NCBI GenBank assembly: GCA_004835665.1
Contig: RBKR01000019.1
Span: forward strand, 372,001 to 436,000
Direction of reading: 5' to 3'
DNA length: 64,000 bases
Source: Phoma sp. XZ068
Taxonomy: Eukaryota; Ascomycota; Dothideomycetes; Pleosporales; Didymellaceae
A program made the translations under genes and the position numbers. Positions 45,215 to 56,521 of the stretch are shown here, piece by piece (the stretch's first letter is position 1; each line of letters starts with the position of its first letter). A model generated the notes under the pieces. The model worked only from the letters and a program-made list of their open reading frames with translations. It ran no database searches and was not told the origin of the DNA.

Positions 45215-46319
45215 GCACGAATCGCACCGAGAAATGAAAGCATGCTACATTGTACACACGAGCTTGCAACAGCTGCACAGCAAACGTAGATGCAAACTGA
45301 GTGTGTCGTGTCTGCCTGGCGCAATACTATGGTACAGTCGCGATGGAGGGGTCTGTCTGGGGTTTGGCCCCTAAAAGGGCATGTTGACGCCGCCTAAGGT
45401 GAGGCATTGTGCGTAAATTTGCCAGGCTCAGCTGGCGTGGTTGGTGGCAGCCAATCAGCGCGAACCTATAGTGAGGAGTGCATCGCTGGGCGGACCAAGC
45501 TCAGATCTCGAAGCAGCCGAAGGCTCAGCTGCTGTTGAGCGTTGATCCATGGTTGCAACAGGGAGAGGACAGGCTGGCAGTGCGATGCGAACGCGTGTTC
45601 CAGACGTCTGGTGTATTCATGGCATGGAAATAGGAGTTGCCGTGTGTTGCAGCGAGGCTTGGGCGCATACCAGCCTTGCTTGGCCACGGTCACTCGTGGG
45701 CGCAGGCGCGGGCAGTGTCCGCTGCACGCTGGCTGGGAGGGCTGGCCAGGCAGGCAGACGCGGTGATGGAGGGCATCGAGCGTCTCACCCCAACGCTTTG
45801 ACAGCCACGAACGAAGCTCGCAACCACGCTGCAACGTGAAGGCAAGAAGATCACCGTGGAGGCGACTTCGGTGACTTGGCTGCTATCAAATCATGGGTAC
45901 ACAATCCGGGGTCCTTGATGGCAAATTCTTACCCAGTGTTGCCCAAGGAAGGCGCGATGAGTCCGAGGGTGGTGGCAAGAGGGTCCGTGCGCGAGTGCCG
46001 GCGATGACTGGGACGGGGAAGGCTGTGAGTCGGGGGCCCTGCCTATTAACTGGCTGTCTCCGCGCATCCGCCCTCCCTCATCAGAACAGCAGCAATGGAC
46101 TTCACGATACCCTACAGCGAGCCCTCGGGCCCCCAATAGAGGAAGCAACAGCCCTGCGTTGCCGTCTCTTGTATCGCCAAACCCACTGTCGCCTGTTTCG
46201 CCCCGTCTACTATCCCCCGTTCCGTCTCTGTCTAGGTAACAGCCAGCTTCGACCCCATCGCCGCCACGCTGCCGCCTACCGCAAGGACTCATCTCGCACC
46301 CTATAGTCATCGACCTGAC
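45215..46319. other. Intergenic, GC-rich in part
   Basis: Overlapping frames on both strands at 45466-45840 and 45891-46310 reflect composition, with no domain, start context or splice structure that convinces. No other feature was seen. Confidence 0.4.
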
Positions 46320-47339
46320 GACGAGGCTGCCTCATAAACCTCTCTTCCGCCACACCCACCCACACTTAGCCCGACTGTTGCGCATAGCACCTCTCTCCAC
46401 TCACCCTCCGACTCCCCGACCGCTACTTCCCTTGTCCACGTCACCCAACCCAAGACCTCGGACAACATCAACACCTCCTATGCACATCAACCAATAATAA
46501 TACTCCAAACACAAACAAACACCCCTCCGGTTCTATACCGCCGACATTCGAAGCTTCAGCTCGGTGACCACCGCCCTACGGTAGTCGCCAACTCGAACAC
46601 TTCTTACATCGACACCATCAGAACATAGCCATGCTTATCTCGGTCTACACTATTACTCCAGTCACTCGTCGCTCAGAACCTACCACTTTCGAAAACAAGG
46701 CCTTCTTCATCGGAGGTTTCGCCTGCTAGACTCCCGCACCACCTCGAACTCTCTAGCCTTTGCGACAGCGCCAGCTGTTACAGAAGCTACACACTCGGAG
46801 TGCTTTGCGGACGGTCTCTCTCACAGGTCTTGTTTACGGTAACTTCTGCAGCTGACAGTGACTGGAGTACTCTCCGGTTCTGCAACTGGGCCCCTTCGAT
46901 CACATAAACCCTGCTCGAAGACCTTCCTCAACTGCGAACTCGTCTCTCAACCCTACACTTCGACGTGTACGATTTCGACTCTACTCTTTACCATTTCCAG
47001 GTTCTTGAAGACCGTCACTTCACTTCAATCATATTACGACTTTTCTAGAGTCCTATACGTTTGAGGAGAAATCGCGACCCGGAAAGATATCAAGAAACTC
47101 GAAAGTGCACAAGACACTTCGAAATCACACGACGGAATCCAAGGTTATTCCGTACGGTTTGTCTAATCGGTAACTTCTCGGTCACCCCACGACCACCCGA
47201 TCACGCCTTGCGCCACACCTCAAGGTCTACCTAACGGTCAGCACTTCGAGACGTAACGTCAAAGCCGAGTCACTCCCCGCTCACTCCTTATCTGTTCCTT
47301 TGTTATAAGAGCGTTGCTTATCGTTCCCTTACCGTCAAC
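46320..47339 (+). promoter_or_regulatory. Pyrimidine-rich promoter and probable long leader of the Pcl-type cyclin
   Basis: From about 46320 to the start codon at 47340 the plus strand is strongly rich in C and T (runs such as CACCTCTCTCCACTCACCC). This is common just upstream of highly regulated fungal genes. The stretch is unusually long for a leader. It contains at least one in-order upstream reading frame, listed separately. The transcription start cannot be fixed from sequence alone. Confidence 0.6.
46631..46729 (+). CDS. Candidate upstream ORF of the cyclin gene (32 residues)
   Basis: An ATG at 46631 opens a 32-codon frame that ends at TAG 46727-46729, about 610 nt before the cyclin start. 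Its composition looks like protein (ending FFIGGFAC) rather than translated pyrimidine-rich noise. If it lies in the transcript it would be met by ribosomes before the main frame and could tune cyclin translation, as short upstream frames do in the yeast CLN3 leader. Whether it is transcribed is unknown. Confidence 0.4.
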   Translation: MLISVYTITPVTRRSEPTTFENKAFFIGGFAC

Positions 47340-49433
47340 ATGAGCCCCGAGTTCTACTTTCGCAACTCTGGCATCTCGCCGGAGAACCTCCCCTATGCCT
47401 CTGCTCTTTCTTCATCAGCTTCCTCCTCCACCTCTTCAGTATTCTCAGATGCTGCATCACAAGCATCCAGTACAAGCTCAACATCATACCCTTCCACCTG
47501 GGAGTCGGATGAATGGAGCTCCAGCACAGGACAGATTGCTACTGCAACTGCTGTCAACTTCTCAAATGTAGCTACTCTTCAGCCAATTAGCCGTGTCAGC
47601 ACGTTCCCGCAGTACCAGGCCTCAGCTTGCCGAGAGACTGCCCAGGAAAGGTTGCCATCATTGCGCCAGGCTGAACTTGTTGCACCAGTGGAGCTGCGAC
47701 AACACCCGCGACGATCATCGACCACGATCAACCAGCGCGCTCCCCCTCAGTTAGTACGACAAAGCGACCGAAAGGTTAACTTCGTCGACTGCCTCGTCGG
47801 TTAGTCCCATCGATACCCTCGAACCCTCGTTCCCCCGCTGACTTGTTCCCTCAAAGATTCCGCAACCCAAATGGTTGAGGTTATCTGGCAGCTTTCTGAG
47901 CCCAAGAGCCGTTGCGAGACCGTTGCTGGACGTGGTGTGCTACCTCTGCGCACCTTCATCCAGGAGACTCTTCGCCGATCTCGTACCAGCTACTCCACCC
48001 TGCAGGTTGCCTTGTACTACTTGATTCTCATCAAGTCACACCTGCCCAAGCATGACTTCACTATGCAGCAGCAATCAGAAGATGCTTCCATGCGTGCTTT
48101 GCAGTGCGGACGTCGCATGTTCCTTGCGGCACTCATTCTTGCCTCAAAGTACTTGCAGGACCGCAACTACTCCGCTCGCGCATGGAGCAAGATCTCTGGC
48201 CTCAAGGTCTGTGAGATCAACACAAACGAGATGGCCTTCTTGGAGGCTGTCAACTGGAAGCTCCACATCACCGATCCCGTATGGGAGAAGTGGCAAGAAG
48301 TGGTTCTACGTCACACCCCTACTAACCCACCATCATCCCCCGGTGCCTGTCTTCCCAACACTTGGAGGGACGTTATTCCAATTTTGACACCAGAGTTGGA
48401 GATGATCACTGTGAAGCCAAAAGCTCCAGTGACACCAGTACGCCCCCCATTCAGACCGGCACTCAGCTTCGGTGCGTCTCGTTCGCCCATCTCCATTGGC
48501 TGTGGTTCGCAAGAGAGCACCCCAACACCTGCTCTCTACCAGGCACCCCGTTTCCTCGAGCCAAAACCTGATCTACTTCCTCCTACTCCTATGCGCTTGG
48601 GTCCCTTGCCAACGCCGTCGTTGACGCCGCAATCCATTGCCAGCTCCACTCCTGCAGCGAGTGCTTTGGCAATGGGCTCGCGTCGTACTTCGATGTGCAC
48701 AGCAATGCAGCAAGCACAGTGCTCGTCTCTAGCGCGCACCTGTGTTGACCAGTTCAACCCAAGCATCAGGAACGGACTAGAGGCTTACCACTTCCCGAGC
48801 CGCAGGCCTTCGCTGGCGCCATCCATTTCCTCGATCTCATCGTCCCCAGAGTCGATGATCACAGACAACTCTCGTTCGTCCCGCGCATCGTCAATCTCGT
48901 CAGTCTCGTCTGTCGGCTGGGCGCCTCCAAGTCAAGCCAGTTTGGCCCGACTGGCGACCTGCCGCAACGCGAAGCTGCCTTACCCTGTGCTCTCGAAGTG
49001 CAATGAGTATGCTCCTAGCGAACCCACATCCTCCCCTGAGTCTGTGGACCGCTACCAAGTCGATGATGCGGATACGACTCCCATGCGCGTCGATAGCCCT
49101 CTGTCTACAAAGTCTATCAGCCCCTCACGCAAACGTGGAAGGTCGTCTGTAGATCTCCAGCACAGCGTTCGTCACCTACTAAACAATGCACGCCCGGGTT
49201 TCACTCTCCACAGCCAGCCAACCGTCCTACCTGACCGATCTATCGCCCAGCCATCGTTCTCGTCATTCGACAACGAACTGAAGGGGCTGCAGCCGCCCAA
49301 GAACTCTGCTCCGCAATGCTCCCGTCTGCCAGTGCAGAAGGACTTTGGGAAGAAGCGGACTTGCTGCTCCACCGAGGCTGCGCATGCCTTTCACAGGCAC
49401 GGACCTGGCATGTGGGATGGTGTCCTACTATAA
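47340..49433 (+). CDS. Pcl/Pas1-type cyclin (Pho85-family CDK partner)
   Basis: Exon 1 is 47340-47799 and exon 2 is 47857-49433, with the intron 47800-47856 (GTTAGT donor, CTGAC branch, AAAG acceptor). The product has 678 residues. After a Ser-rich N-terminus, residues about 145-290 form the cyclin box: FVDCLVDSATQMVEVIWQLS, LPLRTFIQETLRRSRTSYST, FLAALILASKYLQDRNYSAR and the FLEAVNWKLHI segment. This wording marks the Pcl1/2 branch (PclA in Aspergillus, Pas1 in fission yeast), which activates a Pho85-like kinase around G1/S and in polar growth. The long C-terminal half is Ser/Pro-rich, with many possible kinase sites and a basic RKRGRSS patch that could act in nuclear entry. The long pyrimidine-rich upstream region and candidate upstream ORF suggest translational control. 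Confidence 0.9.
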
Positions 49434-50167
49434 GGTCGACACGATCGACTAAACATTGAATTGCCCCAAAGATGGGTAATGAAGAAAGAGAAGGTTTACA
49501 GAAACCTTCGCACACCTTTTTGCTACCTCTTACACCCGCATGTGTATACATCTCTCTACCTCTCTACCTCTGTACGAGATATCCAACATCTATATTCCCG
49601 CAGGCGAGTCTTTTCATGGCGTAACTGTTTTGGCGTTTTTTGAATGGCTCGACAGAGCCTTTGGTGGGTGGCCTTCTGCTTCAGGGTAATCATGCTCGGA
49701 GTAGTAAGGCTCTGAAATGGTATGGTATGGTATGAAACGGAACGGCGTGCGCGCCTGGTGCTTTGCATGGCACAGGGCCTGCTGGGAGTTGTTACGCCAG
49801 GAGTGGCGACAATGTACGTTAAGTCGCGATGGCGACAGGTATGATGATAGTTAGTCGCAGATAGAAGTGGCCGATGAAGGAATTTATACCCATTCCGCCT
49901 TCAGCATTTGTTGTCCTTGCTTGCATTTGTGATACTTGTCTATGATGTGATTTATAAGGTGCGTTGAGTTTGCTGCCTGGAAGGACTCAACTAAGGTAAC
50001 GTATCAGCCACGCGTCAACACTGTTCAATACAGATTATACTTTCAGATTTCACTATCTAGAATCGGTAAGGTTCAATGTAGAAGGTCCTTTATTGATAGC
50101 AGTAATGGTGACACGTCTTGAGGGAATTATACATTTGGAGTACATAATTACATATCCATCCACCGTC
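49434..50167. other. Convergent intergenic region
   Basis: This holds the cyclin 3' region and the SRP101 3' region. A short GGTATGGTATGG-type repeat occurs near 49720. No gene was recognised. Confidence 0.5.
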
Positions 50168-52135
50168 TCACGACATGAGCAACCTGGTAATAACGCCGAC
50201 ATTCAAGTTCCTCAAATCGCTATAGTGCTGCCCCGTCCCCAAAAACACAACCGGAATACCAGTGGCGTGCACCATGGATACCAAAGTGCCGACCATATCC
50301 CCCACGGTGTCCGTCTTGGAGATAATGAAGCCGTCCAATTTCCTCCCCGCGCCGAAACTCGCGTTGAAATTCCGCGCCTGCGCGACGGAGTCGGTGCCGA
50401 CCAGCGCCTCGCCAACCATGAGGATTTTATCCGGGTTCGCCAGCTTTCCGAATTTCTCGAGCGAGCTCATGAGGCGCTGGTCGTTGTGGCGACGGCCCGC
50501 GGTGTCGATGAGGACGACGTTGAAGTTGTTCTTCTCGGCGTAGGTGACGGCGTCGGCGGCGATGTTGGCGGCGTCCTTGCCGTAGCCTTTTTCGAAGAGG
50601 TCGACTTCGCCGCCCTCGCGCTTGCTGAGTTCCTGTAGGTTGCGCACGTGTACGCGGAGCTGCTCGACGGCGCCGGAGCGGAATGTGTCGGCTGCGGCGA
50701 TGAGTACGCGGTGGTGGTTTTGCAGTAGGAAGAAGGCGATTTTGGAGAGGTTGGTAGATTTGCCCACGCCGTTTACGCCGACGATGGAGAGCACATACGG
50801 GCGCGAGCGGGATTTGTTGATGGTGGAGATTTCGCGTAGAAGGTCCAGACTGGATGTGGGGGTGAGGATGCGGGTGAGCGCTTTTTCCATGGAGGTGCGG
50901 AGGGTGGATTCGATTGCTGGGTGGTATTAGTGAGGAGTAAACAGCCGGTGGAGAGGTAACGTACTGGTGAAGGAGGGGGTCTTCATGCCGACGAGATCGC
51001 GCTCGACGGATTCGCAGAGGCGGACGGCGGCCTCGCGGGCGACGTTCTTGCGGAGGAGATGCTCTTCCATGCCCTTGAGGGACTTGGCGAGGTCTTCCTT
51101 TGTGAGTGTCTTTCCGCCGACAACGTTCCTGAAGTATCCTCCTATTGCGCCTAGACTCGAACCGACGATGCCACCTGCTGCCGCTGTCGCTGCCTTGTCC
51201 TTCTTTGCGTTCTGCTCTTGGATGATGGCGTCCATTTCCTCATCGAGATCCTTCAGCACGAACTCGCCCTTGGTAGTCTTGCGGCCCCATGTGTCCTGCT
51301 GGATCTCCTCCAGATGCTCGGGCTCTGCTGCGCCGTCGCGGATGTCGGACTGCGAGTAGTCGAGCACCATGTCTCCGTCCTCTTCTTCTGCGCCCAGCTC
51401 GCCCCATGTCCTGTTCTTCTTTGTGCTCTTCCCCTTGCGCTTTGTCGATGCCTCGTCCCCAGACGACGCTGGCGCCGGGCTGCCCGACGCCTTCTTCCTG
51501 TCTCTCCGCGACATCTTTGCGCCGGCTGGTCGTACCTTCCCTGCCAGGATGTGGCTCGCTGGTGTGGTCGGCCGCGAGGTGTCGGGGGTCTGTACTGGTG
51601 TCGAGTCGGCGCTCGTGTCGAACAGTGGTCGCTGGGGTGTTTTCTGGAGGACTACGGGCGGTGCGCTCTCCTCAGCGCTGTCGTTGTCGATGCTCGAGTC
51701 GGGTGTGGTGATCTTGATGCCCGGTGCGCTGGAGTCGCTCTGGCCCTCGAGCTCCTGCATCTGCCTGTCAAAGTACGAGCCAAATTTGTCGCAGTTGACG
51801 ACACTGCTCAGCTCCGTCTTCAGCTGCTCGCCGTACAGGCCGACGAAGAGTGCGCGCACATTGTCGAGCAGCTTGTCGATCCATGTCAGGTGCACGAGGC
51901 TCTGGTAGACGGCGACAAAGATGAGCCCCAGATCCTTTGCCTGCGTCCACTTGACTGTGTACCCCTCTTTCCTGTATGTTGGCTTGGAGCCGCTGTCGTC
52001 GGCCTGTGGCAGTGTGCGCTCCTCAATAAAGACCTCGCGAATCAAGCTGTTGATGACATTGGCGCCGACGGGGACGTATGTGCGCGACCACAGGACGACG
52101 CCAGACGTTGTGACAATCTCGAATGTGTCCAGCAT
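50168..52135 (-). CDS. SRP101: Signal recognition particle receptor alpha subunit
   Basis: Exon 1 is 52135-50965 and exon 2 is 50916-50168, with the intron 50964-50917 (GTACGT donor, CAG acceptor). The product has 639 residues, matching the family. The N-terminal 150 residues form the SRX/longin-like domain that anchors the protein to the endoplasmic reticulum through SR-beta (start MLDTFEIVTTSGVVLWSR). An acidic, Lys-rich linker follows. The NG GTPase domain has GVNGVGKST at residues 437-445, AADTFRSGAVEQL, DTAGR, SKTDTVGD and a final GTGQHYSDL. This GTPase pairs with that of SRP54 and hands ribosome-nascent chains to the translocon. The gene is divergent from YIF1, another secretory-pathway gene, with 272 bp between the start codons. 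Confidence 0.96.
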
Positions 52136-52407
52136 GGCGGGCAGTGTCTGGGGGGTGTGGTGGGGTGAGACAGGCGGTGGTCAGTGGGTGTCGGTCCCTC
52201 TCCGTGATGGGGGCACCAATGACGAAGTTGGCGCGGCTGTGGCCAGATGGTCGGAGTCGGAGGAGAGCTGCATGCGCATTGCAGGCAGACGTCTTTGAAT
52301 TTATGCCAGCACCACTCCACCTGGCCAATTCACCGCAACACCTCCTCCAGCACACCTGCGGCATCATACGTTCCTCACTCCACCCGTAAAGACACGGCGA
52401 CGCCAGG
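52136..52407. promoter_or_regulatory. Bidirectional promoter of SRP101 and YIF1
   Basis: These 272 bp separate two start codons pointing apart. Both products serve the early secretory pathway, so co-regulation, for example by the unfolded protein response, is plausible. No UPRE-like motif was identified with confidence. Confidence 0.55.
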
Positions 52408-53578
52408 ATGCAGCGCTCAGGCTACCCCCAACAGCCGCCGGCGCACTCACCACCCCGTATGTGCAGCATCTGAACGATCCATCAGCCCAGCTTTTTTGGA
52501 GCAGATAGACACAGCACGGATATTATTCTGAAAGCTCGAAAACTGACCCTGCCAGTCCACCACCCCATCCCACAGCACGTCTCGACCGTCCCCCAGCTAC
52601 GATCCCCCCCTCCACCGCAACCGCCATCCCAACCACAGAGCGGCTATGGCTACGGCCAGCAAGGCGGCGGCATGCCTCAGCAACAGGCAGGCTTCGGCCA
52701 GCACCCAGCATTCGGCGGCTTCATCAACGACCCCAGCGCCCAGCTAGGCCTGCAGATGGGACAGACGGCCTTCAACGCAGGACAGCAGTACATTGACCAG
52801 AATGTTCGTCTCTTACACCATCTTGGAAGTCGCGTACGGTGAATTGTAGCTAATACCGCAACAGATTGGCAAATACGTCTCCGTCGGCGCCCTAAAACAC
52901 TACTTCAACGTCTCCAACTCCTACGTCCTCTCCAAACTGCGCATCATCCTCTTCCCCTGGTGGCACAAGCCATGGTCGCGCCAGCAGCGACACTCTGCCG
53001 ACCCCTCCGCCGCCGGCGCAACCCTCTACCTCCCTCCGCGCGAAGACCCCAACTCGCCCGACATGTACATCCCCACCATGGCCCTGGTGACGTACATCCT
53101 GCTGTCCACGCTTCTCGCAGGTCTGCGCGGCGCCTTCCACCCAGAACTACTAGGCTACACGGCATCCGTCGCCATCGCCGTCATGGGCGCAGAAGTCATC
53201 GTCATCAAGACAGGAACCTACCTCCTCGCCATCACCTCGTCGAGCCAACTGCTCGATCTCGTCGCCTACTCGGGCTACAAGTTCGTCCACGTCATCGTCT
53301 CCCTGCTGCTGAGCCACTTCCTGGCCTCCGTCGGCGTGGGCGGGTACTGGCTCAGCTGGGCCATCTTCGCCTACTTCTTCAGCGCAAACGCCTTCTTCCT
53401 GCTGCGCAGCTTGCGCTACGTGCTCCTGCCGGACCAGAGCGGGCAGGCCAACTTCGGCGGCAGCGCGGCAGGCGGGTATACAGTCGCCAAGGCGCAGCGG
53501 AACAGGCGCACGCAGTTCTTGTTCGTGTACAGCTATCTCGTGCAGTTGGGCTTTATGCTGTGGCTGAGCAATGTTTGA
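52408..53578 (+). CDS. YIF1: Golgi/ER vesicle protein YIF1
   Basis: Exons are 52408-52456, 52556-52803 and 52865-53578, giving 336 residues. The first exon codes only for MQRSGYPQQPPAHSPP. Frame continuity supports joining it to a Gln/Pro/Gly-rich stretch that leads into FINDPSAQLGLQMGQTAFNAG, a hallmark of Yif1. The third exon begins IGKYVSVGALKHYFNVSNSY, followed by WHKPWSR. It contains about five hydrophobic segments, the first near MALVTYILLSTLLAG and the last at the very C-terminus (QLGFMLWLSNV). Yif1 forms a complex with Yip1 and Yos1 that binds Rab GTPases and is needed for COPII vesicle traffic between endoplasmic reticulum and Golgi. The donor of the second intron (GTTCGT) is weaker than the others here, but the frame needs it. 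Confidence 0.92.
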
Positions 53579-54003
53579 GCATGTGACGAGGAAGAGGCAC
53601 GCATCAGAAGAGCTGTAGTGAGGGCGACGGAGAGGCAAGTCCTGCTGTAGGAGGTCAAGGAGGCACTTTGATATAAGCATAGCAAGCGCGGCGTACAGCA
53701 TGAATATAATCACGCATACGTATAAACTGGAGGTGCCACTTATGCGCCAGGGATGCAAGCCTGTGGAAGGATCGAAGCTATAGGGCTATAACCGTATGCG
53801 CGGCCCGTTATGCATACATATTACACCTTTAGCGTGAGGTGTTACACAGACACTTCAAGAAGAGACAGAACGTATCAAGAAAAACTTGGAAATCTGCATC
53901 GTTGAAACAATGTCTAAGCGTAAATCTGTGACCTGTGACCCATGATATCTGTAATCTAACGCCGAATCCATCTCGCAAACTCCTTCGCACTCTTCGACAT
54001 CAC
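53579..54003. other. Convergent intergenic region
   Basis: This holds the 3' regions of YIF1 and RAD7. Nothing else was recognised. Confidence 0.5.
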
Positions 54004-56053
54004 CTAAGCCATCATCGGCACCAGTCGTCCCGCCGCCCGCATCAGGTCCATCTCCCTCTGCATCTCCTCCTGAAACTTCATCACCGTATCGCCAAACTGC
54101 TCAATCTGATCCTGCGCCTTCGGAGCACCAATCAGCACAATACCTCGCGGTACAACTACGTCAGCAACTTGGAAGCAGCCAAACGTCACTACCTTCTGGA
54201 GCTGTGGGCAGGAGCGGAAGATGCCTGCGAGGACCTGCGTGTCGACCACAGGGCAGAAGGAGAGGTTGATCTCACGGAGATGCGGGTACTGCTTTGTGCC
54301 GTCAAAGATGTCGGTGAAGGTGGCGTGGGAGATGTGGCGACAGGACGAGATGTCGAGAAACTCGAGAAGTGAGCCAGAGTGAGCCATCAGTGCCTGGAAG
54401 CCTCCGGATGCAAGCCCGATAGGATAGTCTTCAGGGCCTTCTGGGTTGGTGTTGTCGAGGTCGCGGAGGCTGTTCACGTCGACATAGCGGAGCGGCGGGT
54501 TTGACCAGTTGGTGAAGAGGTTGACGTAGCCATCATCGGTGCATTCATTGTTTTCGCTAAAGCGGAATTTGCTGAGATGTCGGCAGGTCTTGTGAATGAT
54601 ATCGAGAACATCGTCTGCATTGTCACTGTTATTGTCGAGAAAATGCTCCAAACAGAGTGTGCGCAGGTGAGCTCCAACGGAAGTGATCAGGTGGATGAGC
54701 TTCTCGCTTGGGACCTGTTCGTAGTATCGCAGCGTGAGGTGCTCGAGGTGTTCTAGTCGGGCAATTGCATCGATGCTGTCAACGCCGAGCCTCTTACAAC
54801 GCTCAAGCTTGAGACGCTCGATATTTGGACAGAAGGTGGTCAGCCCTTCAACCGCTTGATCATCAAATGCGGCATCTAGCCACTCAAGCTTCAGAGACTT
54901 GAGGTCTTGACCGCGTGCAATGAAGAGCTCGATCCACTTGTCGTTTGCAACGAGATTGGCGCCCAGCAGCTGTATGTCAACCAGCGACTTCGCTTTCTCA
55001 ATAATGTAATCGACGTTGCTGTCCTTGAACTGACAGCAATTCCTGAGAGATAGCTTCTTGACGGTTGGACACACCGCGAAGATCTGATCATAATCTTCCG
55101 TCTCGAGCAAGGCTGCCTCATGGATAGCCACCCTGTCCATGTCCGGCTGAAGGAACAATTTCATGGTTGTGGAGTTCATGGCGCGCTTTTTCGAGAAGAT
55201 CTCACTGATCTTGTTCATGATATTCTCAGGCATCTCTCCCAGCTCATCAATGTCCTCCGAGTGCTTCGCAAGCTTCTCAATGCACAGCTGTTGCAGTGAC
55301 TTTGGTCCCCGCACTGTCAGTCCGTCCAAGCGGTTGCTCTCAATCTTTCTGCGGCCCTTACGAACGACCGGCTTCTTGGCCTTTTCTTGTGCTTTCACCT
55401 CCTTCTTCAGCTCTTTGCCGCAAGGCGTGCAAAGTAGGCCACCCTCAGGACCAGCCTGGCTGTAAGGCGTGACCGTAAAGCGCTTGTCGCAAAGCTCGCA
55501 ATTTTCCAGCTGTCCTGGCAGCTTCTTCGCCTTCTTGTACATGTCCATGAAGTCTTCGTCTGTCCCATCGTCCGAGTCCTTCTTTTTCTTCTTTGAGCTC
55601 TTCTTTTTTGCTTCCTTGCCTTTCTTAATCTTCGCGATGGCCTCATCTTGGTTGCGCTTTCGCTTGCGAGTTCGCTCGGCGGCCATGGCGGACGACTCGG
55701 CCTGTTGATCTACTTCTACGTTTTCCCCAGCATTCGAAGGTCCCTCGCCGTTGTCGGCTGCTGCTTCATCTTGCTCAGCTCGCTGCAGTCGGTCAAGATA
55801 GGAATCGCGAATTTCTTGGGCCGAGATGTTGTTGGCCTAGAGTCATATTAGCTCGTGGTTCATACGATCCATAGGTGACTGATGCGGCTGAGCTTGACGA
55901 GTGAAAAGGAAGATCATTATTGCGCCATGAACTTATGTGTATAACGTTCAAGTTTATACTCACAGCCAGGAAATCTGTCAATGCAGAATGTGGCCCTCTA
56001 ATATTGCTGCCTCTGGGTCGTCGTCCTGCCCTGTTGCCATGCGTGAGCCTCAT
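54004..56053 (-). CDS. RAD7: DNA repair protein RAD7 (global genome nucleotide excision repair)
   Basis: Exon 1 is 56053-55964 and exon 2 is 55836-54004, with the intron 55963-55837 (GTGAGT donor, CTAG acceptor, 127 nt). The product has 640 residues. The N-terminus contains GSNIRGPHSALTDFLA, the signature start of Rad7. A Lys-rich acidic region follows, then two Cys pairs around CELC and CTPC (a small zinc site) in KLPGQLENCELCDKRF. From about residue 260 to the end there are leucine-rich repeats of the cysteine-containing type (LKSLKLEWLD, IERLKLERCKRLG, LREINLSFCPVVD). With Rad16 and Elongin C/cullin partners, Rad7 recognises UV damage in non-transcribed DNA. The ATG at 56053 is the first in frame before the signature. 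Confidence 0.93.
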
Positions 56054-56521
56054 TCGCCACGAGGGATCAGGTGAAACTTACATTGTATGTGTTGACTGAC
56101 TGCCTACCTCTGTAATCGCAAAGAAAAGCAACGAATGTCTGGCGTCAGAGAATGATGGTTGAGGGCTAGAAGGTCAGACAGAGTTCGGCAAGCGGGGACG
56201 AGTATCGACCGGGGAAGGCGCGTTTTAGCGTCTCGCGTTATCACGTGGTGGCAAACGGCATTTAAAGCAGTTTAGAGCGCTCCTTTTTTTTTCACTCTCA
56301 CGCAAATTGAGTAGCCAATCAGTAGCATCACTCCAGCCAAACTTCATTGTAGTTTAAGTGAAACTAGATATACTTTTCTGATATACCTAGGATTGCAAGG
56401 ATGCCGGCACCGAAAACCTTTTGAGGACTTTTAAAGAGTATCCTCCCAGCATGCAATCCCTTCAAATCAAAGCTTCAAATCTAGATGTTTGAATATCTCC
56501 AGAGTCCGCCTGAGTACTCCC
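56054..56521. other. RAD7 promoter and 3' region of the Stc1-domain gene
   Basis: Both flanking genes are on the minus strand. A run of T occurs near 56285. No gene was recognised. Confidence 0.5.

Noticed and set aside
51218..52168. 316-codon plus-strand frame opposite SRP101
   Set aside because: It is antisense to a well-recognised gene and has low-complexity Leu/Cys/Val composition typical of a shadow frame.
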